Assembly: GCA_964444885.1 (NCBI GenBank)
Contig: CAYUIZ010000001.1
Span: 61,235-125,234 of the forward strand
DNA: 64,000 nt
Origin: CAYRGQ01 sp964444885
Lineage (GTDB): Bacteria > Bacteroidota > Bacteroidia > Sphingobacteriales > Sphingobacteriaceae
Direction of reading: 5' to 3'
The position numbers and the translations under genes were made by a program. Positions 7,780-16,708 of this stretch are shown one piece after another. Each line of letters opens with the position of its first letter. Within the stretch, counting starts at the first letter, position 1. A model generated the notes under the pieces. That model was not told where the DNA came from and searched no databases. It worked only from the letters and a program-made list of their open reading frames with translations.

Positions 7780-9390
7780 ATGGATCAAAAGAAAGTATGG
7801 CTTGTTGCCAGTGGCGACTTGCGTTTGGGAGCCAATCAGCTTTGTTGGCCAGCCCAAGCAGAAATGGAAGCGTTGCTCGGCGAGGCTCTTGCCAAGGCAG
7901 GCTGGGCCGTTGTGCGGGCGCATGCCTACGACGAAGCCAAGCAACATGGGTTTATTGACTCCCAGCGTATGGGCATTGAGGTGTTCAAGGCGATTCCCCG
8001 GGATGCGCCGCTCATTGTAGCCGAGAGCGTTTGGCAATACACGCACCACGTGCTCGCTGGCCTTACCACGCACCGGGGTCCGATTCTTACCGTGGCCAAT
8101 TGGAGTGGCCAATGGCCGGGGTTAGTGGGTATGCTTAACCTCAATGGTTCGCTGACCAAGGCTGGCGTGGCATATAGTACCTTGTGGAGCGAGCGGTTCG
8201 ACGATCTTTTTTTTGTGGACAAACTGGAAGCGTGGCTGGCCAACGGCCACATCAGCCATGATGAATCACACGTCGTCGACTATTCGGAATCCGCGATAGG
8301 CGCCGAGGAGCGTGGGATTGGCCAGGAGTTCGCCTCACGGTTTCGGGACGAAAAAGCGATTATGGGCGTGTTTGACGAAGGCTGCATGGGCATGTTCAAT
8401 GCGATTATCCCCGATGACCTGCTGCATGCCACAGGCGTATTTAAAGAACGATTAAGCCAGTCTGCGCTCTACGCGCGTATGCTGACCGTAACGGACGATG
8501 AAGCCGAGCACGTGTTGCGGTGGCTGCAGGATAAGGGCATGGAATTCAAATGGGGGAACGACGAGGCGACTGAATTGACCCGCCGCCAAACCCTCGAACA
8601 ATGCAAAATGTATATCGCGGCCGTCCGTATCGCGGACGAGTTTGGCTGTGACACCATTGGCATCCAGTACCAGCAGGGCTTGAAAGATTTGACCATCGCC
8701 AGTGATTTGGTCGAAGGCCTGCTAAACAATACGCATCGGCCGCCTGTGTTTGATGGCGATGGCCGCGAACTGTTTCCAGGCGTCGCTATTCCGCACTTTA
8801 ACGAGGTCGACGAATGCGCCGGCCTGGATTCCTTGCTGACCTACCATCTGTGGCGGCAGCTAGGCATGAACGGAGACAATACGCTCCACGATATACGCTG
8901 GGGACAACAGTATACGGGCGAAGGAATCGATGATTACGTCTGGGTTTTCCTGATCTCGGGTGCTGTTCCGGCATCGCACTTTGCCGGAGGCTACGGCGCG
9001 GCATCCAGCTGGCGCCAATCCCCGATGTATTTCCGGTTAGGCGGCGGTACGTTGCGTGGCGTGAGTAAGCCCGGGCCCATCGTCTGGAGCCGCATTTACG
9101 TAGACGGGAACCAATTGCACGCCGATTTGGGCGTGGGCAACGCATTGCAGTTGCCTGACGAAGAAACGGAGCGCCGGTGGCAGGCTACCTCGCCCGAATG
9201 GCCGATCATGCACGCTAGCTTAGCAGGCGTCAGCCGCGACCAATTGATGGCGAAGCACAAGGCAAACCACATTCACGTCGTCTATGCCGACAGTGCGGAA
9301 CAAGCGCAACGGGCTTGCCGTATTAAAGCGGCGGCCCTGGCCACCTTGGGCGTCCAGGTACATTTCTGTGGTGATGTTGAATTGAAATAA
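7780..9390 (+). CDS. L-fucose/L-arabinose isomerase-fold sugar isomerase
   Basis: A 536-residue cytosolic protein of the L-fucose isomerase-like superfamily, which interconverts aldoses and ketoses using a divalent metal. Candidate metal ligands are the Glu in VFDEGCMGM and the His in VPASHFAGGYG near the C-terminal domain. The N-terminal half begins with a Rossmann-like segment. The next gene, 15 nt downstream, is a ribulokinase-type FGGY kinase, so the pair should convert a pentose or deoxyhexose to a ketose and phosphorylate it. L-arabinose, D-arabinose and L-fucose are all possible. Neither araD nor fucA is in the window, so the downstream step is unknown. It is preceded by copy 1 of the shared promoter element. 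Confidence 0.8.
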   Translation: MDQKKVWLVASGDLRLGANQLCWPAQAEMEALLGEALAKAGWAVVRAHAYDEAKQHGFIDSQRMGIEVFKAIPRDAPLIVAESVWQYTHHVLAGLTTHRGPILTVANWSGQWPGLVGMLNLNGSLTKAGVAYSTLWSERFDDLFFVDKLEAWLANGHISHDESHVVDYSESAIGAEERGIGQEFASRFRDEKAIMGVFDEGCMGMFNAIIPDDLLHATGVFKERLSQSALYARMLTVTDDEAEHVLRWLQDKGMEFKWGNDEATELTRRQTLEQCKMYIAAVRIADEFGCDTIGIQYQQGLKDLTIASDLVEGLLNNTHRPPVFDGDGRELFPGVAIPHFNEVDECAGLDSLLTYHLWRQLGMNGDNTLHDIRWGQQYTGEGIDDYVWVFLISGAVPASHFAGGYGAASSWRQSPMYFRLGGGTLRGVSKPGPIVWSRIYVDGNQLHADLGVGNALQLPDEETERRWQATSPEWPIMHASLAGVSRDQLMAKHKANHIHVVYADSAEQAQRACRIKAAALATLGVQVHFCGDVELK

Positions 9391-9405
9391 AGAAAAAAAG
9401 GACAT

Positions 9406-11049
9406 ATGGAACGCTTTGCTATCGGCTTAGATTTTGGAACCGATTCCGTGAGAGCGTTGCTCGTTGACGCGCGGACCGGCGTAGAGGTGGGTGCGGCCGT
9501 GAGCCACTACCCGCGCTGGCGGCAAGGGTTGTTTTGCGACCCGTTGCGTGCGCAGTTCCGCCAGCACCCGCTCGACTATTTGGAAGCCATGGAAGCCAGC
9601 GTGCACGAACTGCTCGCCAGCGTCGACCCCAGCGTCATTCCCCATATCGTGGGGCTAGGCGTGGACACTACCGGTTCGACGCCGGTGGCTGTGGACCGGC
9701 AGGGCACGCCGTTGGCGCTGTTGCCCGAGTTTGCCGAAAACCCCAACGCCATGTTTGTGCTTTGGAAGGACCATACCGCGATTGCTGAAGCGGAAGAGAT
9801 CAATCAGCTCGCCCGCGAATGGGAAATAGATTTCACCCAGTATTCGGGAGGTATTTATTCGTCCGAATGGTTTTGGTCGAAAATCCTCCATATCCTTCGT
9901 GCGGACGAAGCCGTGCGTTCCAACGCGTATTCCTGGGTGGAGCATTGCGACTGGATGCCGGCGTTGCTGTGCGGTGAAACCGACCCGTTGGCGATGAAAC
10001 GCAGCCGTTGTGCGGCGGGCCACAAAGCGATGTGGCATGCATCTTTCGGCGGACTGCCCTCAGAGGAATTCCTGACGGCGCTGGATCCACTGCTCGAGGG
10101 GGTGCGGCGCAAGCTGTACACGGATACGTACACCTCCGACCAAGCCGTCGGCCGCCTCAGCGCCACATGGGCCGCGCGCCTGGGATTGCACGAAGGGGTG
10201 GCGGTAGCCGTGGGTGCCATCGATGCGCATTTCGGAGCCGTAGGCGCTGCTATCGAACCCTATTCGATGGTGAAGGTGGTGGGCACCTCGACCTGTGATA
10301 TGCTCGTCGCCCCCATGGAAAAACACCGCGACCAGCTCGTTCGCGGTATCTGCGGCCAGGTAGACGGCTCTATCCTTCCCAATATGTTGGGCATGGAAGC
10401 GGGGCAGTCGGCTTTTGGCGATCTATATCAGTGGTTTGCCAACTTGCTGGCATTCCCCTTAATCCACCTCGCGCCAGATTCGGGCATTAGTCCGCATGAA
10501 GCGTCCAACCGCATATTGGCCCTGCTCGACGAGCAAGCATCCCAATTGGCGGTGACGGAGCAGGATGAAATTATCCTCGATTGGGTCAACGGGCGTCGCA
10601 CGCCCGACGCGCACCCGGGCTTGCAGGCTTGGATCACCGGAGTCCGGCTGGGGACGGACGCCCCGCGCTTGTTCAAAGCGATCGTGGAGTCTACCGCCTT
10701 CGGATCCAAAGCCATCATCGAGCGGTTCGAAGAGGAGGGCATACCCGTCAAAACGGTATCCGCCACGGGGGGCATCAGCAAAAAGTCGGCGTTCGTCATG
10801 CAGACGCTCGCTAACGTATTGGGGCGGCCTATCCGGGTCGTGCGCAGCGGGCAGACCTGCGCGCTCGGGGCAGCCATGTACGCAGCCGTCGTGGGTGGCG
10901 TGTATAGCGACATCGGCGATGCACAGCAAGCCATGTCGTCAGGCTATGACCGCGAATACCTGCCACAGCCTGAAAAAACCCGAACTTACAGCGTCCTGTA
11001 CCAGCGCTATAAAAGGCTGGGCCAGCTACAGGAAGATAATATGCTATAG
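9406..11049 (+). CDS. FGGY carbohydrate kinase, ribulokinase type
   Basis: A 547-residue FGGY-family kinase whose length and sequence fit ribulokinases better than xylulokinases or glycerol kinases. The N-terminal phosphate-binding motif is GLDFGTDSVRALLVD. The second domain shows KVVGTSTCDM and the C-terminal ATP motif ATGGISKKS. It would phosphorylate the ketose made by the isomerase 15 nt upstream. A purine-rich AAAAAAAGGA precedes the ATG. Its last five codons overlap a copy of the shared promoter element (11035-11099) that drives the next gene. Specificity for L-ribulose is the family default, not shown here. Confidence 0.85.
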   Translation: MERFAIGLDFGTDSVRALLVDARTGVEVGAAVSHYPRWRQGLFCDPLRAQFRQHPLDYLEAMEASVHELLASVDPSVIPHIVGLGVDTTGSTPVAVDRQGTPLALLPEFAENPNAMFVLWKDHTAIAEAEEINQLAREWEIDFTQYSGGIYSSEWFWSKILHILRADEAVRSNAYSWVEHCDWMPALLCGETDPLAMKRSRCAAGHKAMWHASFGGLPSEEFLTALDPLLEGVRRKLYTDTYTSDQAVGRLSATWAARLGLHEGVAVAVGAIDAHFGAVGAAIEPYSMVKVVGTSTCDMLVAPMEKHRDQLVRGICGQVDGSILPNMLGMEAGQSAFGDLYQWFANLLAFPLIHLAPDSGISPHEASNRILALLDEQASQLAVTEQDEIILDWVNGRRTPDAHPGLQAWITGVRLGTDAPRLFKAIVESTAFGSKAIIERFEEEGIPVKTVSATGGISKKSAFVMQTLANVLGRPIRVVRSGQTCALGAAMYAAVVGGVYSDIGDAQQAMSSGYDREYLPQPEKTRTYSVLYQRYKRLGQLQEDNML

Positions 11050-11099
11050 AAACAAGGGAAAATAGTGTATCCTCCGTAAAGGATTGCCTATTAACTTTG
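11035..11099 (+). promoter_or_regulatory. Repeated activator-type promoter, copy 2 (symporter operon)
   Basis: GATAATATG begins at 11035 inside the end of the kinase gene. The second half-site position, 21 bp on at 11056, reads GGGAAAA, the weakest of the four. A perfect TAACTTTG -7 box begins at 11092, again 57 nt from the element start. No -33 box is present. Transcription would start near 11106, about 30 nt before the symporter ATG. Confidence 0.55.
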
Positions 11100-11137
11100 C
11101 TGTCGATAACCTATCAACAAACCAAAAATACGCCGCG

Positions 11138-12685
11138 ATGAAAAACCTGCCGATAATCGATTTGTCCATCATTTTGGTGTATCTGCTCGCCATGGTCTTG
11201 GTAGGGGTTTGGTTTTCGCGAAAAAACAAAAGTTCAGAACAGTTTACCAAGGCTTCCGGTTCCATACCGGGCTGGGCCGTCGGTATCTCGCTATATGCCA
11301 CCTTTCTGAGCAGCAACACTTTCCTGGGTGTGCCGGGCAAGGCTTTCGGTACCAACTGGAATGCCTTTGTGTTCAGTTTGTCCATGCCACTCGCAGCGTG
11401 GGTGGCTGCCAAGTATTTCGTTCCCTTTTACCGGGCATCGGGCGGCATATCCGCGTACACGCACTTAGAGCATCGATTTGGTCCCTGGGCGCGCACCTAC
11501 GCCATGGTCTGCTTCCTGTTGACCCAGCTGGCCCGCATGGGCTCGATTTTCTTCGGTATCGCCCTGAGCCTACAGGCGCTTACGGGTTATGACATGGTGA
11601 CCATTATGCTCGTCACCGGCGTCTGTATCGTGGTGTATACAGTGATGGGGGGCATGGAAGCCGTTATCTGGACTGAGGTGGCGCAGGGTATCCTGCTAAC
11701 CCTCGGGGGACTGCTGATTCTGTATCTGGCAGCCGCCAATGTGGAGGGAGGCGTTGCGGGCATCGTGGATATCGGCTTGAGCGACGGAAAATTCAGCTTG
11801 GGCAGCTTTGACTGGGATTTTGTCGGGCCTTCTTTTTGGGTTATCCTCCTTTACGGATTTTTTATCAACCTAAATAATTTCGGGATGGACCAGAATTACG
11901 TGCAACGCTACCATACCGCTGTTTCGGCTAAAGAAGCGGCTAAGTCGGTGTGGCTGTGCGTCAAGCTGTATATCCCGATTTCTTTGCTTTTCTTCGTCAT
12001 TGGATCCGTGCTCTATGCGTATTATGCACAAAACCCGGAGCTGACGGATGCAATCCGTCTGCAAGCCGCGGCCGAAAGGCTGCCCAGCAGTGCGTCCCTG
12101 GCGGAGATCACCGCGCTTGCCAATACGTTGCACGCCGAAGACTTTGGCGACAAGGTGATGCCGCATTTCATGGTCAATATGGTGCCCGTCGGACTTCTGG
12201 GGCTGGTGATATCCGCAATTATAGCCGCGGCGATGAGTACCATCAGCTCGGGCATGAACGCTTCCGCTACGGTCTTCACCGAAGATATCTACAAGCGATA
12301 CATTCGTCCGGAAAGCACGAATAAGCAGACCTTGCGCATTTTATTTATTACTACGGCAGTCTTCGGCATATTGGGTATCGTAGCGGGTATCGGGATGATT
12401 GGCGTCACCAGCATCCTCGATGTGTGGTGGCAGCTGTCAGGTATTTTTGCCGGCGGTATGCTGGGGCTCTTCCTCTTGGGCATCATCAGTAAAAAAGCTA
12501 ATAACAACGACGCGATCCTCGCCACGATTGCCGGGGTGTTAGCCATTCTGTGGATGACGTTCTCGTATTTGATTCCGAGCCAATATTCGTTTCTCAAGTA
12601 TCCGCTCCATGCCAATATGATTATTGTGGTCGGCACGCTCGTCATTTCCCTGGTGGGCGCGGCATTGGCACGACGGAGGCGCTAA
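11138..12685 (+). CDS. Sodium:solute symporter (SSS family)
   Basis: A 515-residue inner-membrane symporter of the SSS (SGLT-like) family with 13-14 predicted membrane helices. It starts with LPIIDLSIILVYLLAMVLVG and shows the family segments SLYATFLSSNTFLGVPG and AAAMSTISSGMNASATVFTEDIY. It would import a sugar or sugar acid with Na+. A longer frame would start at a TTG at 11084, but that codon lies upstream of the -7 box, so the ATG at 11138 is chosen. It follows the isomerase/kinase pair and probably imports their substrate. It has its own promoter of the same design (11035-11099). Confidence 0.9.
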   Translation: MKNLPIIDLSIILVYLLAMVLVGVWFSRKNKSSEQFTKASGSIPGWAVGISLYATFLSSNTFLGVPGKAFGTNWNAFVFSLSMPLAAWVAAKYFVPFYRASGGISAYTHLEHRFGPWARTYAMVCFLLTQLARMGSIFFGIALSLQALTGYDMVTIMLVTGVCIVVYTVMGGMEAVIWTEVAQGILLTLGGLLILYLAAANVEGGVAGIVDIGLSDGKFSLGSFDWDFVGPSFWVILLYGFFINLNNFGMDQNYVQRYHTAVSAKEAAKSVWLCVKLYIPISLLFFVIGSVLYAYYAQNPELTDAIRLQAAAERLPSSASLAEITALANTLHAEDFGDKVMPHFMVNMVPVGLLGLVISAIIAAAMSTISSGMNASATVFTEDIYKRYIRPESTNKQTLRILFITTAVFGILGIVAGIGMIGVTSILDVWWQLSGIFAGGMLGLFLLGIISKKANNNDAILATIAGVLAILWMTFSYLIPSQYSFLKYPLHANMIIVVGTLVISLVGAALARRRR

Positions 12686-12734
12686 TCAGGGCGCGCTGCC
12701 CAAGCTTACCCGACTGCTGACGGAAACCTGGCTT

Positions 12735-14138
12735 ATGAGAGGACATTCGTTAAAAAAGATCTTTCGGCATCCCGCGGTGCCGGCCGTTATGCTGTGCGCG
12801 GCGGCGTGTGGCCATCAACCTACACCGACTATGGATTTTATCGAAACTCAACTCACCGTAGCCCCGCAGGGGCATACCATCCACCATACGCAGGTTTTTT
12901 CGCCGGACGGCCAATGGGTGGTGTACGACATCCGCAATGACGACACGAAAATCGGCAGCACCGGACGCATTGAGATGGTAAACGTACACACCGGCGAGGT
13001 CCGTTTGCTGTATGCCGTGCCCAACCAAACGGAATACGGGCCCGGTGTGGGGGCGGCGACATTCTCACCGGCCGGAGACACCGTGCTATTTATCCACGGC
13101 ATACGCAACGCCGACGAGTCCCGTCCGTATGCCTTGACCCGGCGGACGGCCGTAGCCATTGAGGTGGCCAATCCGGGCGTTCCTATCTTCATGGATGCCC
13201 GGGATATCGATCCGCCGTTCACCCCAGGGGCGCTTCGCGGCGGCACGCACGCCCATTCCTGGAGCGGAGATGGCCGCTGGCTGAGCTTCACCTACAACGA
13301 CTGGGTGATGGAACAGCTTGCCCGAGAAGATCCCTCCGTGCAAGATTTGCGAACCGTAGGCGTGATGGTTCCGGGACGCGTGGTCGTGGGGCAAGACCCG
13401 GTCCTGGAAAACCATGGTGGCGAGTGCTTTTCGGTGGTTGTGGCGCGCGTGACGGAAAATCCGCTCCCCGGCAGTGACGAGATTGACAGGGCTTTTGACG
13501 AGTGCTGGATCGGGACCGATGGATACCGCCGGGCAGACGGAAGCTGGCAGCACCGCGCCATAGCCTTTCAGGGAGATGTCCGCACATCCGCCGGAGACAC
13601 CGTCACGGAGGTGTTTATTGTGGATCTGCCCGACGACGTTAGGCAGGCTGTACCCGGCAACCCACTGGAAGGAACCGAACAAGACCGGCCTGGCGTGCCC
13701 TCGGGCGTGAGCCAACGACGCCTCACCTTTACGAAAAACGGCGTTCGCGGACCACGGCATTGGTTGCGGACGACGCCGGACGGCCGTGTTGTGTTTTACC
13801 TGTCTGAGGACAGCGATGGCAGGGTACAGGTGTATGGCGTGCCGACCAATGGCGGCAGCGCCGTCCAGCTAACGCACAATGCGTTCGGTGTAGAAGGCCA
13901 ATTTAACGTACATCCGAAAGGAGACCGGCTCATTTACCCGGCTGCAAACAGCATTTTTATCACGCGGATCGACGACGGGGCTACGTGGCGCATCACCCGC
14001 CGTTTTGAAGCGGGATCGGCCCCTGTCGGCGCCCCGCACTGGTCGCCGGACGGCGAAAGGATTATTTACAGTCGCTACGTGGGCGAAGGGGACGAGCGGT
14101 ACTTACAGCTGTTTTTGCTGGAACCGAACACCCGGTAG
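12735..14138 (+). CDS. DUF3748 (YidR-like) beta-propeller lipoprotein
   Basis: A 467-residue protein resembling the DUF3748 family (E. coli YidR). The ATG at 12735 gives a lipoprotein signal, with the hydrophobic stretch ending CAAACG at about residues 22-27; the longer TTG-started frame lacks one and overlaps the symporter gene. The body holds TolB-like propeller blades (FSPDGQWVVYD, FSPAGDTVLFI, WSPDGERIIYS). The family function is not known. It starts 49 nt after the symporter gene with no terminator between, so they are probably cotranscribed. A sugar-binding or sensing role at the envelope is possible but unsupported. Confidence 0.8.
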   Translation: MRGHSLKKIFRHPAVPAVMLCAAACGHQPTPTMDFIETQLTVAPQGHTIHHTQVFSPDGQWVVYDIRNDDTKIGSTGRIEMVNVHTGEVRLLYAVPNQTEYGPGVGAATFSPAGDTVLFIHGIRNADESRPYALTRRTAVAIEVANPGVPIFMDARDIDPPFTPGALRGGTHAHSWSGDGRWLSFTYNDWVMEQLAREDPSVQDLRTVGVMVPGRVVVGQDPVLENHGGECFSVVVARVTENPLPGSDEIDRAFDECWIGTDGYRRADGSWQHRAIAFQGDVRTSAGDTVTEVFIVDLPDDVRQAVPGNPLEGTEQDRPGVPSGVSQRRLTFTKNGVRGPRHWLRTTPDGRVVFYLSEDSDGRVQVYGVPTNGGSAVQLTHNAFGVEGQFNVHPKGDRLIYPAANSIFITRIDDGATWRITRRFEAGSAPVGAPHWSPDGERIIYSRYVGEGDERYLQLFLLEPNTR

Positions 14139-14146
14139 TGCTTTTG

Positions 14147-14211
14147 GCTAACATCCTACAAAACCCCGCCAATTTGATATAGAAGCGATGTGTTAGCAAG
14201 TTTTACCTTTG
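14147..14211 (+). promoter_or_regulatory. Repeated activator-type promoter, copy 3 (aldolase gene)
   Basis: GCTAACATCCTACAA begins at 14147, and ATCCTACAA is identical to copy 1 at 7656-7664. The second half-site GCCAATT lies 21 bp after the first (14168). A TACCTTTG -7 box begins at 14204, 57 nt from the element start, and no -33 box is visible. Transcription would start near 14218, about 28 nt upstream of the aldolase ATG. Confidence 0.65.
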
Positions 14212-14246
14212 GTTATAGCAAGTTTACGAATACCTGAACATCGATA

Positions 14247-15182
14247 ATGAATGGAAAACCAAAGGGGTTTGTCCCCGTTATGCTGACGCCTTTCCGTGCC
14301 GACGGTACGGTGGACTACGATGGCCTCACCCGAATCACGGAATTATATTTGGAAGCCGGCGCGTCGGGATTGTTTGCCAATTGCCTCTCGAGTGAGATGT
14401 TTGAGCTGAGCGCCGAAGAGCGGCTGGCCGTTGTGGAGCACGTCGTGCGTGTGGCATCAGGGAGCGTGCCCGTGGTGGCTACGGCTACTTTTGGAGGGCT
14501 CGTCGGCCAGCAAGCGGATGACGTGAAGCGCATGTACGAAACGGGTATCGAAGCCGCCATCGTCATTACGAATATGCTAGTAGGCGAAGGTGCGCCCGAC
14601 GAGGAATTTGAAGATCAACTGAACGCGCTGTTGGATGCGACTGAAGCCGTTCCGCTAGGGCTGTACGAATGTCCGGATCCTTTCAAGCGCGTGCTGTCGG
14701 CCGAACAACTTGGCCGTTACGTGGACACGGGACGCGTTATCTACCATAAGGATACCTGCTTGGATATTGGCCTGGTCAAGGCGAAGCTGTCCGCTACGGA
14801 ACACAAGGACGCTTTCGGGTTGTATGACGCGTACATGGTGCACGCCGTGGAATCCCTCAAGGCGGGGTCAGCGGGTCTGTCCTGTATCCAGGGTAACTAT
14901 TTTCCCGAATTGGTTGTCTGGCTATGTGAACATTACGACGATGAGAGCCTGGCCGGCGAGGTGGATAAGGTACAGCAATTTTTTGTCGACCACATGGATG
15001 TCATGCACCACATGTATCCGGTGGTAGCCAAATATTTTTTAACGAAACGTAACCTGCCCATCGAACTGTTCACGCGCAAGGCAACGGGCGGGCTGGATGC
15101 CGGATTAAGGCAAGATGTAGACCGATTGTTCGCCGATTACGAACAGTTGTACAAGTCCTTGGATGTCCGGCTGGTCGTCTAG
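14247..15182 (+). CDS. Dihydrodipicolinate synthase/N-acetylneuraminate lyase family aldolase
   Basis: A 311-residue class I aldolase of the DapA superfamily, cytosolic. The Schiff-base Lys is K168 in IYHKDTC and the catalytic Tyr is Y140 in GLYECP, at the spacing usual for the family. Such enzymes cleave or form 2-keto acids, for example sialic acid or 2-keto-3-deoxy sugar acids. Two BNR/sialidase-fold genes nearby make an N-acetylneuraminate lyase role tempting, but no ManNAc epimerase or kinase is in the window, so a 2-keto-3-deoxy sugar acid aldolase is equally possible. It carries its own copy of the shared promoter element. The next gene starts 111 nt later. Confidence 0.82.
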   Translation: MNGKPKGFVPVMLTPFRADGTVDYDGLTRITELYLEAGASGLFANCLSSEMFELSAEERLAVVEHVVRVASGSVPVVATATFGGLVGQQADDVKRMYETGIEAAIVITNMLVGEGAPDEEFEDQLNALLDATEAVPLGLYECPDPFKRVLSAEQLGRYVDTGRVIYHKDTCLDIGLVKAKLSATEHKDAFGLYDAYMVHAVESLKAGSAGLSCIQGNYFPELVVWLCEHYDDESLAGEVDKVQQFFVDHMDVMHHMYPVVAKYFLTKRNLPIELFTRKATGGLDAGLRQDVDRLFADYEQLYKSLDVRLVV

Positions 15183-15224
15183 GGCGTGTACCGCCAGCCT
15201 TTCGTTGCTGGAATGCACGCTGGC

Positions 15225-15258
15225 TTGACAGTTAGTTAACATAGACTGTGTATCTTGG
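15225..15258 (+). promoter_or_regulatory. Candidate promoter of the hydrolase operon
   Basis: TTG at 15225-15227 and TATCTTGG at 15251-15258 resemble the Bacteroidota -33/-7 boxes, with a 23-nt spacer, slightly long. It would start transcription about 30 nt before the PqaA-like gene. The shared half-site element is absent at the 57-nt position, so this run may instead be read through from the aldolase promoter. Confidence 0.35.
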
Positions 15259-15293
15259 CAACACCGTCTCGGATCGACCAATAACAATAAAAA

Positions 15294-16691
15294 ATGAGTA
15301 GATACAAGAAAATAACGATAAGGCATCTTCGATGGGTAGGGCTACAGGCATCGCTGATGCTCTTTTTTGGCCCGATGCTCCTGGCCCAACAGGAGGCTGT
15401 GGGGTCGCACAACGCGCTCAAACGCTATCTGGCCCATAATGATGGTAAATTTTCGTGGGAGATCCAAGACAGCCTTATCACGAACAATAGCACCATTTAC
15501 CAGGTGTTGCTCACGTCCCAGCAATGGCGGGAATTCACGTGGAAGCACCAACTCAACGTGGTCGTGCCCAAGATCGTCAAGCACGATGGTGGGCTGTTGT
15601 TTATAAGCAGTGGCCGCATGCAGCGCGAGAATCCTAACGAGCCCGAGTGGCATGATTTGGCGTCCGATGGCATGATCCAGTCGGTCGCGCAGATGGCCGT
15701 TGAGAATCACGCCGTCGCCGCGCTGCTGCGCCAAGTGCCCAACCAGCCCTTATACGGCGGCATGACCGAAGACGAACTGATTTCCTATACGCTGCACCAG
15801 TTTCAAAACGACCAGGACTACACGTGGCCCTTGCTGTTTCCGATGGTGAAGAGTGCCGTCAAGGCAATGGATGCCGTGCAGGAAATTGTACAGAACCGTT
15901 CCTCACAGCCTGTTAGCCGATTCGTAGCAACGGGGCTGTCGAAGCGGGGGTGGACCACCTGGCTCACTGCTTCGCAAGACAGCCGTGTGGAAGCATTGGC
16001 ACCCATGGTCATCGATATTCTCAATATGCCCGTCAACCTTAATTACCAGATTGAGGTATGGCAGGAGTACAGCCCGCAGATACAGGATTACGTGGCGCTG
16101 GGCTTGGTGCAGGACGTCGAGAGCGAACGAGGCCGGACTTTAGCCGAAATGATCGATCCGTATGCGTATCGTAGGTTGCTGGATAAACCCAAAATGCTTT
16201 TCATGGGCACAAACGACCAGTATTGGGTGATTGATGCGGTTAAGCATTATCTCGACAGCATCCCGGGTGCCAGCTACATCCATTATGTACCCAATGAGGG
16301 GCATAGCTTGGGCGACAAAACGCAGGCATTCCGTGCCTTATCCTCGTTTTGGGGTTTCACCCTGCATGACGAATCCTATCCGGTCCTCACCTGCGATGCG
16401 GTGTCGCACTCCGGACAGCTGAGGTTGGATGTCCGGGCCACGCCGTCCCGGCTGGTCGCGGCAAAATTATGGTATGCCGTGTCTGACGATCAAGATTTTA
16501 GGGACGAGAAGTGGCAAAGCCGCGATTTGGATGTCCGGCGGGTCAACCGTTTTGTGGTGACGGAGCCTACACCCGTGGCGGGATACAAAGCGTGCTATGT
16601 CGATTTGGTTTACGAAGATATTCACGGCGAATATTATAGCCAAAGCACCCGCGTGTATGTGGGTGATAAACAGGGATTTTTTATGGATTGA
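15294..16691 (+). CDS. PhoPQ-activated pathogenicity-related (PqaA-type) hydrolase 1
   Basis: A 465-residue exported alpha/beta hydrolase of the PqaA family, whose biochemical function is not settled. The N-terminal ~32 residues form a signal peptide ending ALLLAQQ-like (MLLAQQEAV). The candidate triad is Ser216 in GLSKRGW, Asp308 in GTNDQYW and His337 in NEGHSLG. A C-terminal ~110-residue beta domain follows the hydrolase domain. A close paralogue is at 39034-40401, sharing the SKRGWTTWLT, GTND-YW and GHxLGD blocks. It is the first gene of a tightly spaced run (gaps of 17, 18, -4, 27 and 26 nt) of exported hydrolases. An esterase or peptidase role is plausible. Confidence 0.85.
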   Translation: MSRYKKITIRHLRWVGLQASLMLFFGPMLLAQQEAVGSHNALKRYLAHNDGKFSWEIQDSLITNNSTIYQVLLTSQQWREFTWKHQLNVVVPKIVKHDGGLLFISSGRMQRENPNEPEWHDLASDGMIQSVAQMAVENHAVAALLRQVPNQPLYGGMTEDELISYTLHQFQNDQDYTWPLLFPMVKSAVKAMDAVQEIVQNRSSQPVSRFVATGLSKRGWTTWLTASQDSRVEALAPMVIDILNMPVNLNYQIEVWQEYSPQIQDYVALGLVQDVESERGRTLAEMIDPYAYRRLLDKPKMLFMGTNDQYWVIDAVKHYLDSIPGASYIHYVPNEGHSLGDKTQAFRALSSFWGFTLHDESYPVLTCDAVSHSGQLRLDVRATPSRLVAAKLWYAVSDDQDFRDEKWQSRDLDVRRVNRFVVTEPTPVAGYKACYVDLVYEDIHGEYYSQSTRVYVGDKQGFFMD

Positions 16692-16708
16692 ACTAGCAGG
16701 AGATGATG

